Part shown: piece by piece, positions 1 to 5,240 of the stretch
Layout: each line of letters starts with the position of its first letter
Position numbering within the stretch: the first letter of the stretch is position 1
NCBI GenBank assembly: GCA_019137115.1
Contig: JAGVSV010000105.1
Coordinates: forward strand, 1 to 5,657
Origin: Bacillota bacterium
Lineage (GTDB): Bacteria; Bacillota; Clostridia; Christensenellales; Aristaeellaceae
DNA: 5,657 nucleotides
Direction of reading: 5' to 3'
The notes under the pieces: generated by a model
The model's input: the letters and a program-made list of their open reading frames with translations, nothing else
Told to the model about the DNA's origin: nothing
Database searches by the model: none
Position numbers and translations under genes: made by a program

Positions 1-1
1 G

Positions 2-469
2 GTCAACAACGCTGCCTACAGCGATGACCTTGACACCATTGAAACGGTGACAAGCGGCGCCATTGACGCGACGTTTTCCGCCAATGTGCGCGGCACGATA
101 TTGATGACGCGTGCGTTTGTGAAGCGCCGCGGCGCGTACGGGCGGGTGGTCAACCTGTCCACCGACGCCGCGCAGGTGTTTGCCGGTCAGATCGCCTATG
201 GCGCCAGCAAGGCCGCCATTGAGGCGTTGACCCGCAGCATCGCCATGGAGGTGGGGCACTACGGCATCACGGTCAACTGTGTGGCGCCCGGCCCCACCCA
301 GACGGGGTGGATTGATGCCGACCTGGAACGCAAAGTGGTGTCCGACATCCCCATGGGCGCGCTGATTGCGCCGGAGGACATCGCCAACGCCATCGTGTTC
401 CTGTGCGCCCGGCAGGCGCGCTACATCACCGGCCAGGTGATCAAGGTGTCCGGCGGGCACAACCTGTGA
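2..469 (+). CDS. Short-chain dehydrogenase/reductase (SDR), C-terminal part, 5' end outside window
   Basis: This is an NAD(P)-dependent oxidoreductase of the classical SDR (FabG-like) family. The reading frame is open from base 2, so the N-terminal Rossmann GxxxGxG segment lies outside the window and 155 residues remain. Numbered from the first visible residue, the fragment begins with the NNAG-type motif as NNAA (2-5). It then shows the catalytic Asn in NVRG (N28), the catalytic Ser in NLSTDAA (S53), the YxxxK pair in YGASK (Y66, K70) and the PG turn after the sixth strand (VAPGPTQT). It ends with the usual ITGQVIKVSGG tail. The full Asn-Ser-Tyr-Lys set is present, so the enzyme should be active. 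The substrate cannot be read from this part. Since a polyol-type dehydrogenase follows 78 bases downstream on the same strand, a role in sugar or polyol oxidation is plausible but inferred. A fatty-acid or other 3-ketoacyl reductase role is the main alternative. Confidence 0.93.
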   Translation, partial: VNNAAYSDDLDTIETVTSGAIDATFSANVRGTILMTRAFVKRRGAYGRVVNLSTDAAQVFAGQIAYGASKAAIEALTRSIAMEVGHYGITVNCVAPGPTQTGWIDADLERKVVSDIPMGALIAPEDIANAIVFLCARQARYITGQVIKVSGGHNL

Positions 470-506
470 CGCGGCGATAAGGGGACACGCGCACCAACGC
501 CTGACC

Positions 507-532
507 GGGTACGCGCCGGCTACGGCGCGCCC
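507..532 (+). other. GC-rich stem-loop in the SDR-ADH gap
   Basis: Bases 512-518 (CGCGCCG) pair perfectly with 523-529 (CGGCGCG) around a 4-base loop. GGG at 507-509 can pair with CCC at 530-532 across a TA bulge. No T-run follows; the next bases lead straight into the AGAGAGGAGG ribosome binding site of the alcohol dehydrogenase. It therefore does not look like an intrinsic terminator. It could be an mRNA-stabilising stem or a chance product of GC-rich DNA. Confidence 0.35.
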
Positions 533-547
533 AGAGAGGAGGACAAG

Positions 548-1615
548 ATGACCATTCCTGCAACCATGAAGGCCGTTGTCGCCCACGGCCCGGGGGATTA
601 CCGCCTGGAGGTTGTGCCGGTGCCTGTGCCGGGGCCGCACGACCTGTTGATCCGCGTGCAGGCGTGCGGCATCTGCGCGGGGGATTTGAAAGCCCAGCAG
701 CAGGCGTCGCGCTTCTGGGGCGGGGACGGCATGCCGGGGTACTGCGAGCCGCCGTTCATCCCGGGGCACGAAATCGTGGGCCGCGTGGTGGTTGCCGGCG
801 AGCTGGCCGGGGATTTCAAGCCCGGCGATCGGGTCGTCAGCGAGCAGATCGTGCCCTGCGGCGCGTGTCGGTACTGCAAAGACGGCCGCTACTGGCTGTG
901 CGACCCGCACAACGTGTACGGCTTCAAGCAAAGCTTGCCCGGCGGCATGGCGGAGTACATGATCCTGCCCAAAAACTCGCGCAACTACTTGATCCCGGAC
1001 GATCTGCCCATCCGGAAAGCCGCGCTGATCGAGCCGTTTGCCTGCTCGCTGCACGCGGTGCGGCGCGCTCGCATCACGGTGGATCATGCCGTGGTGCTGG
1101 CCGGGGCTGGCACGCTGGGCCTGGGCATGGTGGGCGCCATCCGCCAGCGCAACCCCAAACAGCTGATCGTGGTGGACTTGAACGACCGGCGCTTGGCGCT
1201 GGCCAAAGCCTTTGGCGCCGATGTCACGATCAACCCGCAACAGGAGGATGCCGTAAAGCGCGTGATGGACCTGACCGGCGGCGCGGGCTGCGACGTGTAC
1301 ATCGACGCCACTGGGCACGCGCCCTCGGTCGGCCAGGGGCTGGAGATGATCGCCAAGGGCGGCATCTTTGTGGAGCTGTCGGTGTTCAGCTCGCCCGCCA
1401 CGGTGGACTGGTCGATCATCGGCGACACCAAGGAGATCACGATCTATGGCTCCCAGCTGAGCCCCTACTGCTACCCGGCCACCATCGAGGGCATTGTCAA
1501 CGGCACCATCCCGACCGACGGCGTGGTTACCCACGAATACCCCATTGACCAATGGGAGGAAGCGTTTGCCATGTCCCAGAGCGGGCAGGGCATCAAGGTG
1601 ATCCTGAAGCCTTAA
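548..1615 (+). CDS. Zinc-dependent medium-chain alcohol/polyol dehydrogenase, erythritol/L-threitol dehydrogenase-like
   Basis: A 355-residue cytoplasmic MDR-family dehydrogenase, full length for the family. Catalytic zinc ligands are visible as C40 (ACGICAGD), H74-E75 (PGHEIVG) and E162 (IEPFAC). The structural zinc lobe has four Cys at 104, 107, 110 and 118. The Rossmann motif is AGAGTLGLG (185-193), and D210 at the end of the next strand suggests preference for NAD over NADP. From memory of the family, the CGICAGDLK block, the SEQIVPC segment, the EPFACS segment and the SVF...TVDWSIIGD region resemble proteins annotated as erythritol/L-threitol dehydrogenase. That would oxidise a C4 polyol to erythrulose. 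The start is ATG with AGGAGG at 537-542, 5 bases upstream; a second ATG at codon 7 lacks such a site. Polyol dehydrogenase function is strong. The exact polyol is inferred; sorbitol- or threonine-dehydrogenase-like substrates are alternatives. Confidence 0.93.
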   Translation: MTIPATMKAVVAHGPGDYRLEVVPVPVPGPHDLLIRVQACGICAGDLKAQQQASRFWGGDGMPGYCEPPFIPGHEIVGRVVVAGELAGDFKPGDRVVSEQIVPCGACRYCKDGRYWLCDPHNVYGFKQSLPGGMAEYMILPKNSRNYLIPDDLPIRKAALIEPFACSLHAVRRARITVDHAVVLAGAGTLGLGMVGAIRQRNPKQLIVVDLNDRRLALAKAFGADVTINPQQEDAVKRVMDLTGGAGCDVYIDATGHAPSVGQGLEMIAKGGIFVELSVFSSPATVDWSIIGDTKEITIYGSQLSPYCYPATIEGIVNGTIPTDGVVTHEYPIDQWEEAFAMSQSGQGIKVILKP

Positions 1616-1626
1616 GGCGGTGATAT

Positions 1627-1663
1627 GGAAACGCCCGCGATATTTGTAAGCGGGCGGCTTTCC
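1627..1663 (+). terminator. Candidate weak intrinsic terminator or attenuator after the ADH gene
   Basis: Twelve bases past the ADH stop codon, CGCCCGC (1632-1638) pairs perfectly with GCGGGCG (1650-1656) around an 11-base loop. The stem can be lengthened by GGAAA (1627-1631) with TTTCC (1659-1663) if GC at 1657-1658 bulges out. The T-tract is only three bases (GCTTT), so termination may be partial and some read-through into the next gene is likely. Confidence 0.55.
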
Positions 1664-1677
1664 CGTTCAGATTCATG

Positions 1678-1683
1678 TATAAT
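1678..1683 (+). promoter_or_regulatory. Consensus -10 box (TATAAT) before the Gfo/Idh/MocA gene
   Basis: A perfect TATAAT lies 56 bases upstream of the next ATG and just after the stem-loop. No good -35 hexamer is seen: at 17-base spacing the sequence is CGGCTT, inside the 3' side of the hairpin. A TG directly abuts the box rather than sitting one base away as in a true extended -10. Activity is plausible, perhaps with an activator, and would let the last two genes of the cluster be expressed apart from the dehydrogenases upstream. Confidence 0.5.
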
Positions 1684-1739
1684 GGTGCCAACCAGAAATA
1701 CCGCCCGGCCCAGCCGGCGCGACACAAGAGGGGGATATC

Positions 1740-2735
1740 ATGGAAAAGATCCGCGTGGGGTTGATCGGCTGCGGCGGCCGGCAGGGGGCGCACATTGACG
1801 CGCTGATGAAAATGGACGACGTGGCCATCGTGGCGCTGGCGGAGCCCGTGGACGAGCGCCGGGAAGCCGCCGCCAAAAAGACCGGCGCGCGCGCCTACAA
1901 GACGCACAAGGAACTGTACGACAACGAGAACAAGGGCACGCTGGACGCGCTGTTTATTTCCATTGAGCCCACCGCGCATACCGACACCGAGACGCGCGCG
2001 ATTGACATGGGCATCCCGTTCATGGTGGAAAAGCCCATGACGCTGGACCTGGAGCAGGCCGACATGATCGCCAGGCGCGTCAAGGAAACCGGCCTGATCA
2101 CCGCGGTAGGCTTTCAGGACCGGTACCTGGATTTGATGGACATGATCAAGGACGAGCTGCCCAAGCACCCCAAGGGCGGCCTGGTCAACGGCGCGTGGAT
2201 CGGCGGCATCCCCGGCGTGTGGTGGTGGCAGAAGCGCTCCACCTGCGGCGGACAGCTGGTCGAGCAGAACATTCATCTCGCTGACGGCCTGCGCTATCTG
2301 TTTGGCGAGCCGCTGTCGGTGTACGCGGTCTCCAGCCGGGGCATTGTCAAGCCCGGCGTTAATGCCAGCCCGGAATACGACACCGATGACTATTCGGTGT
2401 GCATCTACCGCTTCAAGGACAATGTGACCGCCACGCTGGAAAGCGCGTGCTATGTCGCCGGCGCCCGCCCCAACAGCGGCCTGGTGATCAAGCTGCGCGA
2501 CATGGTCATCGACTACCGCCTGCGCAACAACCTGATCATGTCCACCGATAGGAGCACCACCGACGTGCGCCGCGGCAACGACCAGACCTATGACCTGGAC
2601 GTGGCGTTCATCCGCGCGGTACGCACCGGCGATCCCAGCGGCATCCGCTCGCCGTATGACGACGCGTTAAAAACCCTCAAAATGACCTTTGCCGCCAATG
2701 AGTCGATGGAGACCGGCAAAGTGATCCACTTCTGA
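1740..2735 (+). CDS. Gfo/Idh/MocA-family NAD(P)-dependent oxidoreductase
   Basis: A 331-residue soluble sugar/polyol oxidoreductase. The N-terminal Rossmann domain has the GLIGCGGRQGAH nucleotide-binding loop (7-18). The family EKP motif lies at 97-99, with K98 the likely catalytic lysine. The C-terminal substrate domain contains CGGQLVEQNIHLADGL, where H179 is the likely catalytic His. The residue four before it, normally Asp in inositol-dehydrogenase-type members, is E175 here. The family oxidises or reduces hydroxyls on sugars, inositols and sugar acids using bound or free NAD(P). The substrate is not readable. The start is ATG with AAGAGGGGG at 1726-1734. The gene lies 124 bases after the alcohol dehydrogenase, separated by a stem-loop and a -10 box. 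It is followed after 19 bases by the isomerase gene, with which it surely shares a transcript. D-apiose dehydrogenase belongs to this family, so a branched or C4/C5 sugar is one possibility, by inference only. Confidence 0.93.
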   Translation: MEKIRVGLIGCGGRQGAHIDALMKMDDVAIVALAEPVDERREAAAKKTGARAYKTHKELYDNENKGTLDALFISIEPTAHTDTETRAIDMGIPFMVEKPMTLDLEQADMIARRVKETGLITAVGFQDRYLDLMDMIKDELPKHPKGGLVNGAWIGGIPGVWWWQKRSTCGGQLVEQNIHLADGLRYLFGEPLSVYAVSSRGIVKPGVNASPEYDTDDYSVCIYRFKDNVTATLESACYVAGARPNSGLVIKLRDMVIDYRLRNNLIMSTDRSTTDVRRGNDQTYDLDVAFIRAVRTGDPSGIRSPYDDALKTLKMTFAANESMETGKVIHF

Positions 2736-2754
2736 TTGGAAAGGCGGCAACAAT

Positions 2755-3513
2755 ATGAGAATTTGCGTTCCGGTGCCCTGCTTCTTTTCGGAGATGGATT
2801 TTTCCGACGCCATCCGCAAGATCGGCGCCCTGGGCTTTGACGCGGCGGAGACCTACAACTGGTCAAACCTCGATCTGGACCAGGTGCGCGCCGCGTGCGA
2901 GGAATCCGGCGTGGAACTGCTCAGCATGTGCACCACCGAGTTTAACATGACCAACCCGGACAAGCGGCAGGACTGGCTGGATGGCTTAGAGGAAAGCTGC
3001 GCCGCCGCCAATCGCGTGGGTGCGGGCAAGCTGATCACCCAGGTGGGCGCGGACACCGGCGCCGAGCGTCCGGTGCAGCGCGACAGCATCGTCGCCGCGC
3101 TCAAGGCCGCCAAGCCCATCCTGGAGGAAAGCGGCGTGACGATCATGATCGAGCCGCTCAACACCTATGTCAACCACCCCGGCTACTACCTGTGGCAATC
3201 CAAGGAAGCCTTTGACATTGTTGCCGAGGTTGATCATCCGCTGGTCAAGGTGGTGTATGACATCTACCATCAGCAGGTGATGGAGGGCAACATCATCCCC
3301 AACATCCTCAACAACCTGCCCCACATCGCCCACCTGCACAGCGCCGGGCACCCCGGCCGCATCGATCTGCAGTTCGGCGAGAATGACTACAAGGTCATTT
3401 TCCAGAAGGTGGACGAGGCTGGATATACCGGCGCGTGCGGGCTGGAATACCGCCCCACGATGGACAGCGTCAAGAGCCTGCAGGAGTTCCGCAGGATTTA
3501 TCTGGACAGCTAA
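2755..3513 (+). CDS. TIM-barrel sugar isomerase, hydroxypyruvate isomerase-like
   Basis: A 252-residue protein of the xylose-isomerase-like TIM-barrel superfamily, close in length to E. coli hydroxypyruvate isomerase (about 258). The hallmark segments are MIEPLNTYVNHPGYYL (131-146), VVYDIYHQQVMEGN (167-179 and on), HLHSAGHPGR (193-202) and GLEYRP (229-234). The probable metal-binding or catalytic acids are E133, D169 and E231, with H172 and H195 near the site. Hydroxypyruvate isomerase interconverts hydroxypyruvate and tartronate semialdehyde. Neither glyoxylate carboligase nor tartronate semialdehyde reductase is present in this window. In this setting it may instead isomerise the keto product of the neighbouring dehydrogenases (erythrulose-like or similar), or act as a decarboxylase-type member of the fold. 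The start is ATG with AAGGCGG at 2741-2747. The 19-base gap to the preceding gene indicates one operon. A perfect stem-loop follows the stop codon. Confidence 0.9.
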   Translation: MRICVPVPCFFSEMDFSDAIRKIGALGFDAAETYNWSNLDLDQVRAACEESGVELLSMCTTEFNMTNPDKRQDWLDGLEESCAAANRVGAGKLITQVGADTGAERPVQRDSIVAALKAAKPILEESGVTIMIEPLNTYVNHPGYYLWQSKEAFDIVAEVDHPLVKVVYDIYHQQVMEGNIIPNILNNLPHIAHLHSAGHPGRIDLQFGENDYKVIFQKVDEAGYTGACGLEYRPTMDSVKSLQEFRRIYLDS

Positions 3514-3536
3514 GGCAACACGGTTCCGCATATCCA

Positions 3537-3567
3537 GCAGAAGGACGGCGTTTTGCCGTCCTTCTGC
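3537..3567 (+). terminator. Perfect 13-bp stem-loop closing the oxidation cluster
   Basis: GCAGAAGGACGGC (3537-3549) is an exact inverted repeat of GCCGTCCTTCTGC (3555-3567), with a 5-base GTTTT loop. It begins 24 bases after the isomerase stop codon. No clean T-run follows (ATTGGGG), although the distal part of the 3' arm (TTCT) can act as a short U-rich tail if only the GC-rich core GGACGGC/GCCGTCC forms. It is probably the operon terminator, and the near-symmetry could let it work in both directions. Confidence 0.7.
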
Positions 3568-3581
3568 CATTGGGGTACAAT
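3553..3581 (+). promoter_or_regulatory. Sigma-70-type promoter for the thioredoxin-like gene, overlapping the terminator
   Basis: TTGCCG (3553-3558, four of six matches to TTGACA) is followed after exactly 17 bases by TACAAT (3576-3581, five of six matches to TATAAT). The -35 box sits in the loop and 3' arm of the preceding stem-loop. The expected transcript start is near 3588, giving a leader of about 36 bases before the ATG at 3624. Confidence 0.6.
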
Positions 3582-3610
3582 CTACATGGCGCCGGGTACG
3601 CCGGCACCAC

Positions 3611-3616
3611 AGGAGG
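3611..3616 (+). promoter_or_regulatory. Ribosome binding site that fixes the start of the thioredoxin-like gene
   Basis: A perfect AGGAGG lies 7 bases before ATG 3624. The reading frame is open much further upstream, into the isomerase gene, but the promoter at 3553-3581 and this site argue for the short 125-residue product. Confidence 0.85.
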
Positions 3617-3623
3617 GTACGCC

Positions 3624-4001
3624 ATGGGACTGATGGATTTTTTGAAGCGCAAGCGGGCGGAAGCCGACGCTGTCAATCGCGATATGATCACACTGGGCAG
3701 CTGCAGCGGCGGGTGCGCGGGCTGCTCCTGCGCCGCGCCGGTAATGGATGGGGAGTACACCACGACCGAAAGCGTCCGCGTGCTGGGCCCCGCGGGCGAT
3801 GCCAGCCGCATGCTGGCACACAATGCCCAGCAGGCCGTGGACGCGGCCGGCCTCCAAATCAAAATCGAGCATCTCACCGACATGGCGGAGATCATGCTGT
3901 ATGGCGTGATGCCGCTGCCCGCGCTGGTGGTGGATGACGTGGTTGTGGCCACCGGCCGCGAGCTGTCGCCGGAGGAGATCGGCGCATTCCTTAAGGCGTA
4001 G
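3624..4001 (+). CDS. Thioredoxin-fold (redox-active disulfide protein 2-like) protein lacking CxxC, with N-terminal Cys cluster
   Basis: A 125-residue protein. Residues about 50-125 match the small thioredoxin-fold family of the MTH895/redox-active disulfide protein 2 type. They show a first strand ending in VLGP (53-56), a helix, then IEHLTDMAEIMLYGVMPLPALVVDD with the probable cis-proline P99, and a final EEIGAFL helix. In typical members the first strand runs into GPGCxxC. Here the aligned residues are G-P-A-G-D-A-S, so both redox cysteines appear replaced, by Gly58 and Ser61. Their codons GGC and AGC are each one base from TGC. Instead, C27, C31, C34 and C36 form a CxxxCxxCxC cluster in the N-terminal extension, after a basic MGLMDFLKRKR start. 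Metal or Fe-S binding, or a partner-redox role, is possible but inferred. The gene has its own promoter and ribosome binding site. Its 3' end overlaps the convergent nucleotidyltransferase gene by 11 bases. Confidence 0.85.
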   Translation: MGLMDFLKRKRAEADAVNRDMITLGSCSGGCAGCSCAAPVMDGEYTTTESVRVLGPAGDASRMLAHNAQQAVDAAGLQIKIEHLTDMAEIMLYGVMPLPALVVDDVVVATGRELSPEEIGAFLKA

Positions 4002-5043
4002 GGCGATCTGCGGCGGAACTACAGCCCGCTATCAGTTCGTCGGTTAATTCAGTCAGCCATGGCAGGCTGTCCAGACTGCGCCGGGCGGCGGCCAGCACCT
4101 GCGCCGGGCGCTCCCGCCCGATCAGGGCGAGCGCCTGACAAAAGCCCGGCAAATAATTCTCCAGCTGACCCGGCGCGCTGGCGCGGATGATCTTGACCGC
4201 CCGGGCGTGGCTGGACAGCGTCCAGAACATCGTTTCCCGGGGGCAACCCCTGTTGATCCAATCCTGCGCCGTGTCCACCGCCGTAGCGCGTGACACGGCG
4301 CCTACATCGCTGGCAAAGAAATAGTCGCTGGGCATGCCCGACGCCGCGTCATAGGCCGGCACCATCAGCGCCAGCGCGTGTTGTGCCTGATCGCGGGTGA
4401 TGCTGCCAAACCCCGCCAGTTGCATCAGCCGCTCGTGCGCGTCGGCGTGGCGCGCCTTGACCAGCACCTCCCCGGCGCGCTGGTACCGCAGGCGCACGGT
4501 GGGGTTTTCGCCCGCGGCGGACAGCACCGCATGCGCCATGATGCCGGTGGAAAACAGGCTGGCCAGCGCCAGGTCCTCCGGCATCATGGCCGCGTCCAGC
4601 CCCAACAGCCCCTTCCGCACGCGGCCCAGCGCGTGGTTACGCCGCGCGCGCAGGTGAACGGGCTCAAAAAATGCCCGCGCCACCTGTTCTTGCAGTGCGC
4701 CCAGCCGCCCGGAAGGGTCGCACAGCGTCCGCTGCCAGCGCAGCGAGGGCGCCAGATGATAATCGTCCAGCGCCTTGTCCGCCGGTGTCATCGCCCCAAA
4801 ATCCAGATAGCTGATTTCCATCAGCAAGCCCCCGTACAGAAACTTGCCCCGCTTGTCCGGGGGCGGGCCTTCCAGCGCCACAAACACGTCCATGTCGGAG
4901 CCCGGCGGGATCAGCGCGTCATCGCCCAACGCCGCCAGCGAGCCGCCCACATACGCGCCTACAAAGCCGGGCAGCGCGCGCTCGTTGCGCTCCACCCATG
5001 TGCACGCCGCCGCCAACCCCTCCCGCATACGAAGGACGCTCAC
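3991..5043 (-). CDS. Nucleotidyltransferase-superfamily (Pol-beta fold) domain protein, function unknown
   Basis: A 350-residue soluble protein. Near the N-terminus, YVGGSLAALG (31-40) followed by PPGSDMDVFVAL (46-57) is the hG[GS]...DxD signature of the Pol-beta nucleotidyltransferase superfamily, with metal ligands D50 and D52. E76 in LLMEISYLD is the likely third carboxylate. The remaining 250 or so residues look alpha-helical and I do not recognise a named subfamily. The superfamily transfers NMP to small molecules, RNA or proteins, as in aminoglycoside adenylyltransferases and antitoxin-like enzymes; none of these can be assigned here. The GTG start at 5043-5041 is preceded in frame by TAA (5064-5062), which limits upstream extension. 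It lacks a good SD site at normal distance, and an ATG at codon 6 is an alternative. A possible leader ORF ends on this start. The 3' end overlaps the convergent thioredoxin-like gene, so no terminator fits between them. Confidence 0.82.
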   Translation of the reverse strand: MSVLRMREGLAAACTWVERNERALPGFVGAYVGGSLAALGDDALIPPGSDMDVFVALEGPPPDKRGKFLYGGLLMEISYLDFGAMTPADKALDDYHLAPSLRWQRTLCDPSGRLGALQEQVARAFFEPVHLRARRNHALGRVRKGLLGLDAAMMPEDLALASLFSTGIMAHAVLSAAGENPTVRLRYQRAGEVLVKARHADAHERLMQLAGFGSITRDQAQHALALMVPAYDAASGMPSDYFFASDVGAVSRATAVDTAQDWINRGCPRETMFWTLSSHARAVKIIRASAPGQLENYLPGFCQALALIGRERPAQVLAAARRSLDSLPWLTELTDELIAGCSSAADRPTP

Positions 5044-5081
5044 GCCCGCCAGCCCTGTGTTTTACGCATCAAATGCCCCAA
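5040..5081 (-). CDS. Possible 13-codon leader peptide coupled to the nucleotidyltransferase gene
   Basis: On the minus strand a TTG at 5081-5079 lies 5 bases after a strong SD (AGGAGGGG, 5094-5087). It opens a 13-codon frame reading MGHLMRKTQGWRA and stopping at TGA 5042-5040. That TGA overlaps the GTG start of the nucleotidyltransferase in a GTGA arrangement typical of translational coupling. The strong SD is otherwise unexplained, since the larger gene is in another frame and has an upstream in-frame stop. The ORF is very short, so it could be chance, or a sign that the true N-terminus is displaced by a frameshift. Confidence 0.3.
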   Translation of the reverse strand: MGHLMRKTQGWRA

Positions 5082-5100
5082 GCCCACCCCTCCTGTGCAC

Positions 5101-5129
5101 AGCATACCCCGACGTCCCGCCCGGCACAA
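5101..5129 (-). promoter_or_regulatory. Weak candidate promoter for the nucleotidyltransferase
   Basis: On the minus strand TTGTGC (5129-5124) and TATGCT (5106-5101) are separated by 17 bases, with three and four of six matches to consensus. The expected start near 5094 would fall on the AGGAGGGG site and leave almost no leader in front of it, which weakens the case. A perfect TTGACA also exists on this strand at 5157-5152, but no good -10 box lies at 16-18 base spacing; the nearest, TATTGT, is at 20. Confidence 0.25.
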
Positions 5130-5150
5130 TACGCGCCGCTCGCCCTCATA

Positions 5151-5179
5151 TTGTCAAGCCACATCCCGTGTGCTATACT
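5151..5179 (+). promoter_or_regulatory. Strong extended -10 promoter for glgB
   Basis: TTGTCA (5151-5156, five of six matches) and TATACT (5174-5179, five of six) are separated by the ideal 17 bases. A TG at 5171-5172 sits one base before the -10 box, giving the extended -10 TGnTATACT. The transcript start is expected near 5186, with a leader of about 55 bases before the glgB start. Confidence 0.8.
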
Positions 5180-5220
5180 CAAGCCAGAAAATCACACGGG
5201 CGGTACGGCAAATTCTTTCT

Positions 5221-5232
5221 GGGGAGAGGGGG
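5221..5232 (+). promoter_or_regulatory. Ribosome binding site that decides the TTG start of glgB
   Basis: The purine run GGGGAGAGGGGG lies 8 bases before TTG 5241. No ATG or GTG occurs in the glgB frame between the promoter and this point, and the nearby GTG at 5237 is in another frame that soon stops. TTG at 5241 is therefore the best start; TTG at 5244 is the only close alternative. Confidence 0.7.
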
Positions 5233-5240
5233 TTGCGTGC

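Noticed and set aside
664..1548. Long open frame on the plus strand inside the alcohol dehydrogenase gene, in another frame
   Set aside because: The product is an Arg/Ala/Gly-rich sequence with no domain, typical of a frame shadow in GC-rich coding DNA. The dehydrogenase frame has all family motifs.
1701..1720. Small inverted repeat CCGGC/GCCGG in the leader of the Gfo/Idh/MocA gene
   Set aside because: Only five base pairs with a 3-base loop. Too small to call a riboswitch or operator in GC-rich DNA.
1593..2276. 227-residue minus-strand open frame opposite the Gfo/Idh/MocA gene
   Set aside because: No recognisable domain and no good ribosome binding site; the plus-strand gene has clear catalytic and nucleotide-binding motifs.
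3435..3623. Upstream extension of the thioredoxin-like reading frame into the isomerase gene
   Set aside because: The extension would overlap the isomerase and cross the terminator and promoter. AGGAGG 7 bases before ATG 3624 marks the real start.
4076..4110. 12-base direct repeat CTGCGCCGGGCG at 4076-4087 and 4099-4110
   Set aside because: It lies inside the nucleotidyltransferase gene, the copies are 23 bases apart in different frames and encode different residues, so it is most likely a GC-rich coincidence.
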